The notes below the pieces were generated by a model that made no database searches, was not told the origin of the DNA, and saw only the letters and a program-made list of their open reading frames with translations. Source: Acidobacteriaceae bacterium TAA 166 (GTDB lineage Bacteria; Acidobacteriota; Terriglobia; Terriglobales; Acidobacteriaceae). Taken from it: DNA of 64,000 bases. The stretch is from NCBI GenBank assembly GCA_000421065.1, contig ATWD01000001.1, positions 1,728,001-1,792,000 on the forward strand. The letters run 5' to 3'. Below, in pieces: positions 28,464 to 37,977 of this stretch (the first letter of the stretch is position 1; each line of letters starts with the position of its first letter). The position numbers and the translations under genes are program-made.

Positions 28464-29483
28464 ATGGCGATCAGACAGGCGCTTCTCGCAGGGCCGTTAG
28501 GGTTTGGCGGTGCGCCGCTCGGCAACATGTTCCGTAACATTCCCGATGACGAGGCGGAAGCAACCGTCGACGCCGCCTGGGACGCAGGCACACGCTACTT
28601 CGATACCGCACCGTTCTATGGGGCGGGCCTGTCGGAGATCCGCCTCGGCGCTGCGCTCAAGAAGCGCAAACGGGACGACTACGTGCTCAGCACCAAGGTC
28701 GGGCGCCTGATCCTCAACGAGCTCGAAGATCCCGCAGCCCGCGACCAGGGTGAAAAGGGCGACATCTTCAAGTACGGGCGCTCCAATAAGATCGTGCTCG
28801 ATTACACGGCAGACGGGGCGAAGCGATCGATCGAGGATAGCCTCAAGCGGCTCAATGTGGATCGGCTCGACTTTGTCTGGATTCACGATATCGCGCAAGA
28901 CTTCCACGGCGACGCGTGGATTTCGATGTTCGAAACAGCGCGAACGGGCGCATTCCGTGCGCTCGACCAGTTGCGCGACCAAGGCGTGATCAAGGGCTGG
29001 GGGCTCGGCGTCAACCGCACCGAACCGGTTGAGTTGATGCTCGAGCTCTCCGAGCCCCGACCGGATGGCACGTTGCTGGCGGGCCGCTATACGCTCCTGG
29101 ATCATGAGCGTGCTCTCCAACGCCTCATGCCGCTGGCCGTTGAGAAGAACGTCGACATCGTTGTGGGTGGTCCCTACAGTTCGGGCGTGCTCGCCGGAGG
29201 CACCCACTTCGAGTATGCGCCTGCCTCCCCTGAGATTCTGGCAAAGGTTCAGAAGATCAAAGCACTCTGTGATCAGTACAAGATTCCGATCAAAGCAGCA
29301 GCTTTGCACTTTTCCCTCGCGCATCCAGCTTCTGCCGCAATCATTCCCGGGGCAAGCAAACCGGAACGCATCGCGGAAGATCATGCTGCTCTCAAGACTG
29401 CGGTTCCCGACGACTTCTGGGTTGACCTACGTAAGCAGGAACTCGTCTCTCCGAAGGCTCCGCTTCCGATTGATCGAAAATAA
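28464..29483 (+). CDS. Aldo/keto reductase (D-threo-aldose/L-fucose dehydrogenase-like)
   Basis: A 339-residue TIM-barrel aldo/keto reductase. The catalytic tetrad appears as Asp and Tyr in YFDTAPFYGAG, Lys in VLSTKVGR and His in FVWIHDIAQD. The layout GPLGFGGAPLGNMFRNI at the start and AAALHFSLAHPASAAIIPGA near the end fits the D-threo-aldose 1-dehydrogenase subfamily, which oxidises L-fucose or related sugars with NAD(P). The ATG at 28464 follows CCGGAGGTCGT; the longer frame upstream is not needed. It is first of four genes, and SRPBCC follows 11 nt later. Confidence 0.9.
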   Translation: MAIRQALLAGPLGFGGAPLGNMFRNIPDDEAEATVDAAWDAGTRYFDTAPFYGAGLSEIRLGAALKKRKRDDYVLSTKVGRLILNELEDPAARDQGEKGDIFKYGRSNKIVLDYTADGAKRSIEDSLKRLNVDRLDFVWIHDIAQDFHGDAWISMFETARTGAFRALDQLRDQGVIKGWGLGVNRTEPVELMLELSEPRPDGTLLAGRYTLLDHERALQRLMPLAVEKNVDIVVGGPYSSGVLAGGTHFEYAPASPEILAKVQKIKALCDQYKIPIKAAALHFSLAHPASAAIIPGASKPERIAEDHAALKTAVPDDFWVDLRKQELVSPKAPLPIDRK

Positions 29484-29494
29484 CGGAGGAATTC

Positions 29495-29917
29495 ATGGCG
29501 TCAGCAAAAGCGACTATCGATCTCAACGTTTCGCCAGATGAAGTCTGGCAGTTGATCGGCGGTTTCGGCGCACTGCCTGACTGGTTGCCTTACATACCGA
29601 AGAGCAAGGTTACGGATGGAGGCCGCGTCCGACACCTTGATAATCCGGACGGACAGACCATTATCGAACGATTGGAGAAGTATGACTTCACGGCGCGAAC
29701 CTATAGCTATTCGATCCTGCAGGCTCCCTTTCCCGTCACCGGGTACCTGGCCACGATCTCTGTGACCCCCACCAATGGAGGTAAGGGATCTCACGTCGAG
29801 TGGTCGGGGACATTCACGCCGAAAGGCATCAATGACGAAGAGGCCCATAACCTGTTTCAGGGCATCTTCTCAGACGGCCTGAAGGCTCTTGCCTCCAGGT
29901 ACGCCAACAAGAAATAG
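29495..29917 (+). CDS. SRPBCC-family (MxaD/polyketide-cyclase-like) protein
   Basis: A 140-residue protein of the START/SRPBCC fold: KATIDLNVSPDEVWQLIGGFGALPDWLPYI at the start, ITV-like central strands with TIIERLEKYD and YSYSILQAPFPVTGYLATI, and the long C-terminal helix NLFQGIFSDGLKALASRY. Such proteins bind hydrophobic ligands in a deep pocket; members called MxaD or polyketide cyclase are often listed with dehydrogenases. GGAGGAATTC precedes its ATG. Its role in this operon is unknown. Confidence 0.85.
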   Translation: MASAKATIDLNVSPDEVWQLIGGFGALPDWLPYIPKSKVTDGGRVRHLDNPDGQTIIERLEKYDFTARTYSYSILQAPFPVTGYLATISVTPTNGGKGSHVEWSGTFTPKGINDEEAHNLFQGIFSDGLKALASRYANKK

Positions 29918-30049
29918 CTGGAGAGATAACACCGGGGCCGAGGAGCTCGCTTCACACACACGGACGATGCGGAGCCACGGCCCGCCGTCGTGGGAGAGAG
30001 TTTTGTCTTTATCGCTGAGATTCACATCGTTTCTGATCGGAGAAGAGAT

Positions 30050-31204
30050 ATGGCAAAGGTTTTATGCGTCCTCTATGACGATCCAGTTCACGGCTACCCA
30101 ACCTCCTACGCGCGGAATGACATTCCGTCAATTACTCGCTATGAAGATGGTCAGACGGCTCCCACCCCCAAAGCGATCGACTTCACCCCCGGCCATCTGC
30201 TTGGCAGCGTGACCGGAGAGCTTGGTCTCAGGAAGTTCCTCGAAGGGTTGGGGCATACCTTCATCGTGACCTCCGATAAGGATGGCACTAACTCAGTCTT
30301 CGAGAGGGAGCTGCCCGATGCCGACATTGTGATCTCACAGCCGTTCTGGCCTGCCTACCTCACTGCGGAGCGGTTTGCGAAGGCGAAGAAGCTCAAACTT
30401 GCGCTTACTGCCGGCATCGGTTCCGACCACGTTGATCTCGAGTCCGCAATCAAGCACGGCGTCACGGTTGCCGAGGTCACGGGCTCAAACAGCATCAGCG
30501 TGGCAGAACACGCGGTGATGATGATCCTCGCTCTGGTCCGCAATTATCTGCCCGCACACGAGTGGGTGAAAAAGGGCGGATGGAACATCGCCGATTGTGT
30601 CGAACGTTCCTACGACCTTGAGGGAATGCATGTCGGCACTGTTGCAGCAGGGCGCATTGGTCTCGCGGTACTGAGAAGGCTCAAGCCATTCCAGACGCAC
30701 CTTCACTACTTCCAGCGGCATCGTCTTCCTGAGTCCGTTGAGAAGGAGTTGAACCTGACCTTCCACTCCAATGTAGAGGAGATGGCAGAGGTGTGCGACA
30801 TCATCACTATTAGTGCTCCCCTACATCCGGGTACGCAGAACATGTTCAACGAGTCGCTGTTGGCGAAGATGAAGCGAGGCGCTTACATCGTCGACACAGC
30901 GCGTGCCGAGATATGCAGTCGTGACGGCATCGTCCATGCCCTTGAGAGCGGTCAGCTTGCCGGTTATGCCGGTGACGTATGGTTTCCACAGCCGGCACCG
31001 AAGGATCACCCATGGCGCACCATGCCCTATCAGGGGATGACTCCACATATGTCGGGAACTTCTCTCTCGGCTCAGGTGCGATACGCCTCCGGCACGCGAG
31101 AGATCCTCGAATGCTGGTTTGAACGACGCCCGATACGTGAGGGGTACGTGATCGTCGATGGCGGGAAGCTGGCAGGAACGGGAGCGAAGGCTTACACGGT
31201 CTAA
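30050..31204 (+). CDS. fdh: Formate dehydrogenase, metal-independent D-2-hydroxyacid dehydrogenase type, predicted NADP-dependent
   Basis: The 384-residue enzyme oxidises formate to CO2 with hydride transfer to a nicotinamide cofactor. All catalytic residues known from Pseudomonas FDH (its numbers in brackets) are present with a constant +1 offset: N147 (146), R285 (284), Q314 (313) and H333 (332), plus GTVAAGRIG (196-204) for the dinucleotide. The cofactor-selecting Asp221 is replaced by Gln222 in YFQRHRLPE, followed by Arg223. Gln at this place is the feature of naturally NADP-specific FDHs such as those of Burkholderia stabilis and Granulicella. Start at 30050 after GAGAAGAGAT. It lies between two aldo/keto reductases. 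Confidence 0.93.
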   Translation: MAKVLCVLYDDPVHGYPTSYARNDIPSITRYEDGQTAPTPKAIDFTPGHLLGSVTGELGLRKFLEGLGHTFIVTSDKDGTNSVFERELPDADIVISQPFWPAYLTAERFAKAKKLKLALTAGIGSDHVDLESAIKHGVTVAEVTGSNSISVAEHAVMMILALVRNYLPAHEWVKKGGWNIADCVERSYDLEGMHVGTVAAGRIGLAVLRRLKPFQTHLHYFQRHRLPESVEKELNLTFHSNVEEMAEVCDIITISAPLHPGTQNMFNESLLAKMKRGAYIVDTARAEICSRDGIVHALESGQLAGYAGDVWFPQPAPKDHPWRTMPYQGMTPHMSGTSLSAQVRYASGTREILECWFERRPIREGYVIVDGGKLAGTGAKAYTV

Positions 31205-31256
31205 TCACACGTTCTCCAGTTCAGACTGCGCGCAGCTCATGAAAAGCAGGGACACA

Positions 31257-32282
31257 ATGACATACAGTCCAAAGGAAAACCGATACGGGGGTATAGAGTT
31301 TCGCCGTTGTGGGAACAGCGGCCTTCTCTTACCGCCGATCGCGCTTGGAACGTGGCAGAACTTCGGCGGCGTGAACGTTGTTGAGACCTGTCGCGCGATC
31401 CTGCGACGTGCCTTTGACCGTGGAGTCACTCACTTTGACATCGCAAATATGTACGGCCCACCACCTGGGAGCGCCGAAGAAAATGTCGGAAAGATTCTTC
31501 GAGAGGATTTTCATTGCCTCCGCGACGAGCTCGTCATTTCAACGAAAGCAGGCTACGAGATGTGGCCAGGTCCCTATGGGATCGGAGCATCAAGGAAGTA
31601 CCTTATCAACTCCCTTGACCAAAGCCTGAAACGTCTCCGTCTCGACTACGTCGATATTTTCTACGCGCATCGTCCCTGGCCCGATGTTCCGATGGAAGAG
31701 ACGATGAGCGCTCTGGCCCATGTCGTCAGACAAGGCAAAGCGCTATACGTCGGGATTTCATCCTACAGCCCGGAACGGACCAGAAAAGCATACGAACTTC
31801 TGAAGAGCGAAGGCATCCATCTGTTGATTCACCAGCCCTCCTACTCGATGCTGAACAGGCACATCGAGGCTGGCTTGCTGGATACGCTTGGTGAACTCGG
31901 CATTGGGTGCATAGGATTCTCTGCCTTGGCGCAGGGGATGCTCACGCAGAAGTACATCAGCGGAAAACCTGCAACTGGAAGAGTGAATGATGGCGGTACA
32001 TTCCTCAAGGACTTCCTGTCCGAGGAGAACCTGAAGAACATCCGGGGCCTCGATGCGATCGCGAAGCGCCGCGGACAGACGCTACCCCAAATGGCGATTG
32101 CCTGGGTCCTGAGAGATGTCAGAGTTACTTCAGCACTGATTGGAGCCCGTACTGTCGAACAATTGGACGATTCACTCGACGCATTCAAGAACCCACAGTT
32201 TAGTGACGGTGAGCTCAAGGAGATCGATCAGTTCGCGAAGGAGGGCGCGGTTGATCTCTGGCGAAAAATCTCGCTTCTTTAG
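31257..32282 (+). CDS. Aldo/keto reductase (YghZ/L-glyceraldehyde-3-phosphate reductase-like)
   Basis: A 341-residue aldo/keto reductase of the AKR14/YghZ type. Catalytic Asp and Tyr are in HFDIANMYGPPPGSAE, Lys in ISTKAGYEMWPGPYG and His in DIFYAHRPWPD. The PPGSAEENVGKIL and WPGPYG stretches are typical of this subfamily, which reduces aldehydes with NADPH. The LPQMAIAWVLRDVRVTSALIGA segment near the end binds the cofactor phosphate. ATG at 31257 follows CAGGGACACA; an ATG at 31239 is possible. It lies 52 nt after FDH, which could supply its NADPH. Confidence 0.9.
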   Translation: MTYSPKENRYGGIEFRRCGNSGLLLPPIALGTWQNFGGVNVVETCRAILRRAFDRGVTHFDIANMYGPPPGSAEENVGKILREDFHCLRDELVISTKAGYEMWPGPYGIGASRKYLINSLDQSLKRLRLDYVDIFYAHRPWPDVPMEETMSALAHVVRQGKALYVGISSYSPERTRKAYELLKSEGIHLLIHQPSYSMLNRHIEAGLLDTLGELGIGCIGFSALAQGMLTQKYISGKPATGRVNDGGTFLKDFLSEENLKNIRGLDAIAKRRGQTLPQMAIAWVLRDVRVTSALIGARTVEQLDDSLDAFKNPQFSDGELKEIDQFAKEGAVDLWRKISLL

Positions 32283-32624
32283 CCAATCGTTCCGGACAAG
32301 TCAGACTGCCTTGAACGATTGAACGAGTGCAGGATGTCGTTATCTATATCCGGTTCATGTCCTCTCAAGATGACATGGCATGGTCAAAAGGATTCCGCCT
32401 GTTCGAAGAGCGACCATTAGGAGGAGACGACTCCACGCGGCAAATCAGTTCGGATTTTGAATATGGTATGTTCGCTCCAGGATCGAAGACGGAACCGTAT
32501 CAGTTACTCGCCAATCAGTCTTGACGTGCGGGGTCAGAGCAATGATCGCTATGCAATCCTCGCCGCAATCGATTGCGACTAATAATCGTTTATGAGGATC
32601 AAAGGAAATTGATAGACTCGCGGT
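32283..32624. other. 342-bp intergenic stretch, no supported gene
   Basis: Between the aldo/keto reductase and the GNAT remnant. A 65-codon frame at 32327-32524 has no recognisable features or ribosome binding site. No convincing repeats or terminator found. Confidence 0.45.
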
Positions 32625-33212
32625 ATGGCGCGCTCCTTCGACTTCCAACCAGAGCTTTCGAGCAGTCAGCTTCAGCTCAGTCCCTTGGCAGCCAGTGCTT
32701 TGGAGGCACTATACGTCGCGGCGAGTGCCCCGGAAATATGGGCAGGACATCCTTCCAAGGATCGATACCGGCTCGGGGTCTTCGAACCATACGCGAGAAT
32801 GCTCCTGGAGAGTGGAGGAACGTTCGTAGTCATCGACCGTACTGAGAGTCCCATCGTCGGTTGCTCTCGGTTCTAAGTGTCGCCCGATCAGCCTGAAGGC
32901 ATTTCTATTGGCTTTACATTCCTTCATCACAGTCTCTGGGGAGGCGGCACGAATTTTGAACTGAAACGGCTGATGCTAAACCATGCCTTCGAAACCTTTT
33001 CCGAACTCTGGTTTCACATATCTCCAGTAAACATTCGTTCACAACAAGCGACCAAGAAACTTGGCGCGGAATACATGGGCGATGCTGTTCTCGATCTCTC
33101 AGGACAGCCGACGCAGTGGGTGTGCTTTCGTCTTTCAAGGGAAGTATGGGAGCGGACGTGTCTCAATCGTTCGGAAGCAATTACCTGCTGCGGGAATGGC
33201 GCTTGTCGATAA
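32625..33212 (+). pseudogene. GNAT-family acetyltransferase interrupted by an in-frame TAA
   Basis: Two open segments in the same frame (32625-32876 and 32877-33212) together read as one GNAT protein of about 195 codons. The first ends at PIVGCSRF, just where homologues continue with a Tyr after SRY/SRF; the TAA stands at 32874-32876. The second opens PEGISIGFTFLHHSLWGGGTNFELKRLMLNHAF and goes on with WFHISPVNIRSQQATKKLGAEYMG, the acetyl-CoA-binding half. A single substitution of a Tyr codon to TAA explains everything, with no frameshift. The rest is well preserved, so the change is recent, a sequencing error, or a read-through stop. Confidence 0.8.
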
Positions 33213-33491
33213 TGATGCCTCACATCCGAGATGAGCATCGTACTAACGTTTATCAATACTTATGCGTTGGCTTCAGTACCTAAGTCCTGTCACATCATCT
33301 TTGTCGTTCGGCGTGTTTCGCACCAATCGCTCGGCGGCATGCCTTCCTGGTTACGGATCCTGTTCGGTGACGAACAAGGCGCCTTCGCAACCTGACTCAC
33401 GGGGGCGCCAACGGTGCGAGCAAATTGAGGACAGACCCACTTTGCCTTCAATATCCCGGCATACCGTATCTGCTGCTGATTACTGAACCGT

Positions 33492-35912
33492 CTACAGCCT
33501 CATTTTGCGCAGTCGCAAAGAGTTCACGATTACCGAGACCGAGCTGAAGCTCATAGCAGCTGCGGCAATCATGGGGTTCAAGAGCAGGCCAAACACCGAA
33601 AAAAGAACACCAGCGGCTATCGGGACGCCCAGCGCGTTATAAATGAAAGCGAAGAAGAGGTTCTGCCGGATATTTCTCATCGTGAATTGGCTCAAGCGCC
33701 GGGCGCGAAGAATACCCCGCAGATCGCCGGTGAGCAGGGTGATCCCTCCGGCTTCCATCGCCACGTCCGTTCCTGTTCCCATGGCGATGCCCATGTTCGC
33801 CTGGGCGAGTGCAGGAGCATCGTTGACGCCATCCCCGGCCATCGCGACAACTTCTCCCTTTGCTTGATGGGCCTTGACCACCTCGGCTTTTTGCTGCGGA
33901 AGTACATCCGCTTCGAACTCGATGCCGAGCTTCGTCGCGACTGTCTGAGCTGTGGTGGCATTGTCGCCGGTGACCATGATGATGCGCAGCCCGGCCGCTT
34001 TCAACTCCCGAACGGCTTCGGCGGTGGAGTCCTTGATTGGATCGGATACGCCGACCAATCCAGCCGCTTGACCATCTACTGCTACGAGCATCACCGTCTG
34101 TCCGTCGCGCCGCAGAGCATCCGCTCGGTCAACCAGTTGCGAAGAATCTATCCCCAGTTGCTGGAGGAGACCGGCATTCCCCACGGCGACTCGTCTGCCC
34201 CCGATCATGCCTTGAACACCTTTCCCTGTGGTGGATGCGAAGCCTTGCACGTCCGAGAGCGCCAACTTTTTCACGCTCGCTCCCTTCACGATCGCAGCGG
34301 CCAAAGGATGTTCACTAGCCCGCTCCAGGCTCGCCACAAGCTGCAACAGCACTTCTTCGGTGATATCACCGAAAGGAATGACCGCGGAGAGTGTTGGCTT
34401 GCCCTCGGTGAGCGTTCCGGTCTTGTCCACGATGAGGGTGTTGACCTTGCCGAACGTCTCAAGTGCCTCAGCATTCCGAATGAGGATTCCAGCGCCGGCT
34501 CCTCGTCCAGTCGCGACCATGATTGCCATGGGAGTTGCCAGGCCGAGTGCACAGGGGCAAGCGACGATCAGAACGGCTACAGCATTGACGAGAGCATGTG
34601 CGAAACGAGGCTGAGGACCGACGAAATACCAGACCACGAAGGTTGCAATCGCAGCGACGATCACGGCAGGAACAAAGAACGACGAGACGCGGTCAGCAAG
34701 CCGCTGAATAGGCGCGCGGCTGCGTTGCGCCTGACTCACCATCTTTACGATCTGGGAAAGCAACGTGTCTGCACCAACGCGCTCGGCCCGCATGACAAGG
34801 CTTCCGGTGCCGTTCACGGTTCCACCAATCACTTTGGCGTCCTTGTCCTTTTCAACAGGGATTGGCTCACCACTCACCATGGATTCATCGACGGAACTAT
34901 GTCCTTCAATCACGGTGCCATCTACCGGAACCTTTTCTCCCGGCCGCACCCTCAGGCGATCTCCAACCTGGACCTGATCGAGTGGTACATCGCTTTCGGC
35001 ACCTTGCGGGTCGATACGACGGGCATTTCGCGGGGCAAGGCCCAACAGCGCTCGAATGGCGCTGCCTGTCTTGCTGCGCGCACGGAGTTCCATCACTTGC
35101 CCCAGCAACACCAGCGCGATAATGACAACCGAAGGCTCGAAATAGAGTGCGATGCCACCTGCTTGCTCGCGAAACGACGGAGGAAAAGCATTTGGCAGGA
35201 TTGTGGCGACCGCGCTGTAGAGATAAGCGGCTCCTGTACCGAGCGCAATGAGTGTAAACATGTTGAGGCTGCGATTCACTACGGACTGCCAGCCACGCTG
35301 AAAGAACGGCCATCCGCACCACAGGATGACGGGGGTCGCTAAGGCGAATTGAATCCAACCTAAGGTCGTGTACGGAACGAGATGCTGCAGTGGCATTGCC
35401 GGAGTCAGGTCCGAGACCATCAGCGCCAGGAACGGCACTGCCAGCACGACGCTGATCCAGAATCGTCTGGTCATGTCGTCAAGTTCGGGATTTGTTTCCT
35501 CGGCTGTGATTTCACGCGGCTCCAGGGTCATACCGCAGATCGGGCAGTTGCCCGGCGCTGAGCGAACGATCTGAGGATGCATGGGGCAGGTGTACTCGGT
35601 GCGGATGGTTGGCGCGGATTGAGTCTCCGGTTCGAGCGCCATGCCGCACTTCGGACAACTGCCAGGCCCGACCTGACGTACATCGGTGTCCATCGGGCAA
35701 ATGTATGTTTCACCGTCTTTGCCGGTCTGCGGCGTCTTCCTTCCAGACTGCAAATAGGCTTGAGGATTGGCTGCAAATTTGGCTGCGCAGGAACGATTGC
35801 AGAAGTAGTAGACCGCGCCGTTATATTCCTGCTGACTTACCGCATCGTGCGGCTCGATCATCATGCCGCATACGGGGTCTCTCACTTCCTTAACTGCCAG
35901 TTCGTCAACCAT
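33492..35912 (-). CDS. Copper-transporting P1B-type ATPase with N-terminal YHS and heavy-metal-binding domains
   Basis: The 806-residue inner-membrane pump exports metal using ATP. The N terminus has a YHS domain (about 10-54; C15, C38, C42) and two short heavy-metal-binding modules ([15 protein letters not shown], 70-95; [17 protein letters not shown], 107-132). Eight helices follow, with the metal-site CPC in [14 protein letters not shown], the phosphorylated [15 protein letters not shown]-like VSGEP, MVTGDN and [10 protein letters not shown]. The CPC and the YHS/HMBD set fit copper or silver export (CopA/CopB/SilP). AAGGAG five bases before the ATG at 35912 fixes the start. It ends the minus-strand metal cluster. 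Confidence 0.94.
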   Translation of the reverse strand: MVDELAVKEVRDPVCGMMIEPHDAVSQQEYNGAVYYFCNRSCAAKFAANPQAYLQSGRKTPQTGKDGETYICPMDTDVRQVGPGSCPKCGMALEPETQSAPTIRTEYTCPMHPQIVRSAPGNCPICGMTLEPREITAEETNPELDDMTRRFWISVVLAVPFLALMVSDLTPAMPLQHLVPYTTLGWIQFALATPVILWCGWPFFQRGWQSVVNRSLNMFTLIALGTGAAYLYSAVATILPNAFPPSFREQAGGIALYFEPSVVIIALVLLGQVMELRARSKTGSAIRALLGLAPRNARRIDPQGAESDVPLDQVQVGDRLRVRPGEKVPVDGTVIEGHSSVDESMVSGEPIPVEKDKDAKVIGGTVNGTGSLVMRAERVGADTLLSQIVKMVSQAQRSRAPIQRLADRVSSFFVPAVIVAAIATFVVWYFVGPQPRFAHALVNAVAVLIVACPCALGLATPMAIMVATGRGAGAGILIRNAEALETFGKVNTLIVDKTGTLTEGKPTLSAVIPFGDITEEVLLQLVASLERASEHPLAAAIVKGASVKKLALSDVQGFASTTGKGVQGMIGGRRVAVGNAGLLQQLGIDSSQLVDRADALRRDGQTVMLVAVDGQAAGLVGVSDPIKDSTAEAVRELKAAGLRIIMVTGDNATTAQTVATKLGIEFEADVLPQQKAEVVKAHQAKGEVVAMAGDGVNDAPALAQANMGIAMGTGTDVAMEAGGITLLTGDLRGILRARRLSQFTMRNIRQNLFFAFIYNALGVPIAAGVLFSVFGLLLNPMIAAAAMSFSSVSVIVNSLRLRKMRL

Positions 35913-35935
35913 TCCCACTCCTTGCGTTCGAAGCG

Positions 35936-35955
35936 GGCTGCGGTCACCCGCAGTC
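35936..35955 (-). promoter_or_regulatory. Stem-loop between the YHS gene and the copper ATPase gene
   Basis: CTGCGG-TCAC-CCGCAG (35938-35953) extends to nine pairs with one G-U. It lies 24 bp upstream of the ATPase start codon. Without a U-tract it is more likely an mRNA processing or stability element than a terminator. Confidence 0.35.
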
Positions 35956-35966
35956 CTGCCTCGCGA

Positions 35967-36149
35967 TTACTTCACGTACTCCTGGGGATTCGAATCGAAC
36001 CTCCGCTTGCATCCAGGCGCGCAGAAGTAGTAGGTCTTTCCCTGGTAGTCGCTCTGGCCCGCAGCTTCCTGCGGGTCGATGTCCATCCCGCATACAAGAT
36101 CCTTTGCGAGTTGGCCGTTCGTCTTGGTTTTCGTTCCGCAACAACACAT
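35967..36149 (-). CDS. Small YHS-domain protein
   Basis: A 60-residue free-standing YHS domain. It has CCC at residues 2-4, then KDLVCGMDIDPQEA, YQGKTYYFCAPGCKRRFDSNPQEY: the C-x(n)-C-x3-C pattern of the metal-binding YHS fold. It is similar to the YHS domain at the N terminus of the adjacent ATPase ([30 protein letters not shown]), so it may have split from it or act as a soluble metal carrier to it. Good spacing to neighbours in the same direction supports a shared transcript. Confidence 0.85.
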   Translation of the reverse strand: MCCCGTKTKTNGQLAKDLVCGMDIDPQEAAGQSDYQGKTYYFCAPGCKRRFDSNPQEYVK

Positions 36150-36194
36150 GGTGATTTCTCCTTCGCCTACAAAGACGCACGTCGGCGGTTTCCC

Positions 36195-36773
36195 TTACAC
36201 ATGGCGTTTACAGGAGCAATCTAGACATTTGTGGTCAGCGCAGCTACCGCAAACCTGAATGAGTTTCTTTGCAGCGGCCCGGCGCGCCCGGTGCAGCCGT
36301 ACTGAGGCGTTATTCGCAGTGGTGCCTTCCGCCTTCGCAAAGTCGGTGATCGACTGGCCCCCCAAATCGATCTGTTCCAGGGCGGAGCGGTAACTGGGGC
36401 TTAGCGCTTGCACCACCCCTGCAATGCAGGTGCAGAGGTTGGCCTGCAGCTCGGTCTCATAGCTTTCGGGCGTCTCGGCCATGAGTCCGTCGTGCGCCCG
36501 CCCACGGGCGGACTCTCTTCGATAATGGTCGGTCAAGGCATTGCGAAGGACGCGGTAGAACCACGCCACAACACTTTCCGATTTATTGATCTGTCCCCCC
36601 TTTTCCAGCATTCGCGTGTAAGCGGTTTGGAGGATATCTTCAGCGGTAGCGGAATCCGCAACTCTCGCGGCTAGAAACGCCAGAAACTGAGCGCGGTGCG
36701 CCAAAAGCTCAGCGAGCAGCGCGTTATCTGAACTTACAGATGGGTCTGGAGCGCTCGCGTGAACTGTCATCAT
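36195..36773 (-). CDS. CorE-like ECF sigma factor with C-terminal Cys-rich domain
   Basis: The 192-residue protein is a group IV sigma factor: region 2 in LAFLAARVADSATAEDILQTAYTRML and VAWFYRVLRNALTDHYRRESARGR; region 4 in VVQALSPSYRSALEQIDLGGQSITDFAKAEGTTANNASVRLHRARRAAAKKL. After region 4 comes a tail with C175, C178, C183, C186 and C188. ECF sigmas of the CorE type carry such a tail that binds copper or other metals and turns the sigma on without an anti-sigma. No anti-sigma gene is adjacent, and copper genes surround it, which supports that role. Confidence 0.85.
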   Translation of the reverse strand: MMTVHASAPDPSVSSDNALLAELLAHRAQFLAFLAARVADSATAEDILQTAYTRMLEKGGQINKSESVVAWFYRVLRNALTDHYRRESARGRAHDGLMAETPESYETELQANLCTCIAGVVQALSPSYRSALEQIDLGGQSITDFAKAEGTTANNASVRLHRARRAAAKKLIQVCGSCADHKCLDCSCKRHV

Positions 36774-36848
36774 TATCCTTGCTTACCTTTCCATAAATGC
36801 AGGCTGTCTGCGGCGATTCCTCATAGCGGCCGGTCCGTTCGTCTTCGG

Positions 36849-37556
36849 TTACTTGATGAGAATCTTCAGTTTGCCCGGGGCGGGGATCGTCACCGCTGCG
36901 CCCCTGCGCTTGATCAATCCTCGATGCTCCAATTGATTCAGGAGGCGCGTCACTGTCTCGCGTGACGTCCCTACAATGTTAGCCACTTCATCGTGTCTCA
37001 AAGTCATATTGAACCGCAATGGACATTCGGCCTCAGAAGAGGCGAGCCCCCAATCCAGCAGGAGATGAGCCAAGCGCCCGATGGCTGACCCCGAAAGTGC
37101 CAGGCGTCGAGCGCTAAGAAGAGCTGCCTGGTACTCCTTCTCCAACATCTGGGTAGCATGCCAGCTTGCCTCCCCAAACGATCCGAGAAACCGGAGAAAA
37201 TCGTCTCGTGCGACGAACTTGAAGTTACAGGGCTCCAGCGTCTCCGCCGTCACCTCATACGGATGTTCGCCCAGCACGGCGGCCAATCCGAGCACATCTC
37301 CGAGGCCGGCGATTTTCAGGATCATCGCGCGGCCTTCCAGAGAGGACGAAGTGAGCTTGACGCGGCCTTTGCATACGACAAAGACGCCTTTTGCTGGATT
37401 GCCCTCTTCAAACACGACGAAGCGTTCGGGAAAAGGGATGTGCGATCCCAGACCGTCGAAACGCACCAACGCATCCGCAGAAAAGTTGCAGAACAGCCGG
37501 GTCTTGCGCGATTCGCAAGTCAGGCAACGTCCATCGGGAGAAGAACAAGTTGACAT
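36849..37556 (-). CDS. CRP/FNR-family regulator with N-terminal cysteines
   Basis: A 235-residue CRP/FNR protein. The N terminus has C4, C11, C14 and C23, in a spacing close to FNR-type iron-sulfur or metal-sensing members. The cyclic-nucleotide-like beta-roll spans about 30-150 (GNPAKGVFVVCKGRVKLTSSS). The helix-turn-helix is LRHDEVANIVGTSRETVTRLLNQLEHRGLIKR; the R-E-T-V-T-R recognition helix keeps the Arg and Glu of CRP (R180, E181, R185) rather than the FNR pattern, so a TGTGA half-site is expected. Two such boxes are present in this cluster. ATG at 37556 follows GGAGGATCTTT. Confidence 0.9.
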   Translation of the reverse strand: MSTCSSPDGRCLTCESRKTRLFCNFSADALVRFDGLGSHIPFPERFVVFEEGNPAKGVFVVCKGRVKLTSSSLEGRAMILKIAGLGDVLGLAAVLGEHPYEVTAETLEPCNFKFVARDDFLRFLGSFGEASWHATQMLEKEYQAALLSARRLALSGSAIGRLAHLLLDWGLASSEAECPLRFNMTLRHDEVANIVGTSRETVTRLLNQLEHRGLIKRRGAAVTIPAPGKLKILIK

Positions 37557-37618
37557 AAAGATCCTCCTGAAAGGCCGCCCAAATTGTGGGCGAGCCTGGA
37601 TACCGATGACCCCTATCG

Positions 37619-37957
37619 CTAGTGGTCCATCTTCATACCCTTCATGTCGTCCATGCCTTTCATGTCCATACCCACCTTGACTTCGACGGCGATCAGCTGG
37701 GTCTCCTTCTTCTTCGCATGGATGACGACATGGTCTCCAACCTTGATGTCTTTCAAAGCAATTGTGGTGTCCATCTTGGCGTACTTCGTCTCGGCATTGA
37801 GGACAACGGCCTGCGATTTCCCATCCGTGGTTTTCACCACGATCGAGGCGTCCGTGATGCTCGCTACGGTTCCCATGACGTGTTCCATTCCGTTGTGTGC
37901 AAAGGCAACGCTCGTAAACAGACCGATTGCAAGTAGCAGTGCAAGTATGCGTTTCAT
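37619..37957 (-). CDS. Periplasmic small protein with Met/His-rich tail (DUF5666-like)
   Basis: The 112-residue protein has a clear signal peptide (KRILALLLAIGLFTSVAFA, cut near residue 20). A compact beta domain follows: GTVASITDASIVVKTTDGKSQAVVLNAETKYAK and KVGDHVVIHAKKKETQLIAVEVKVG, similar to DUF5666-type OB-like folds. The C terminus, after residue 98, is a run rich in Met, Lys, Asp and a final His, a usual place for Cu(I) or Ag(I) binding. It likely works as a periplasmic metal chaperone or buffer, which is inference. The gene lies 62 nt upstream of the CRP-type regulator in the same direction. Confidence 0.8.
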   Translation of the reverse strand: MKRILALLLAIGLFTSVAFAHNGMEHVMGTVASITDASIVVKTTDGKSQAVVLNAETKYAKMDTTIALKDIKVGDHVVIHAKKKETQLIAVEVKVGMDMKGMDDMKGMKMDH

Positions 37958-37977
37958 GATTCAACTCTCCTCTTGGG

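Noticed and set aside
33687-35342. Long open frame on the plus strand opposite the copper ATPase
   Set aside because: It is antisense to strongly conserved ATPase motifs and its own translation has no family features.
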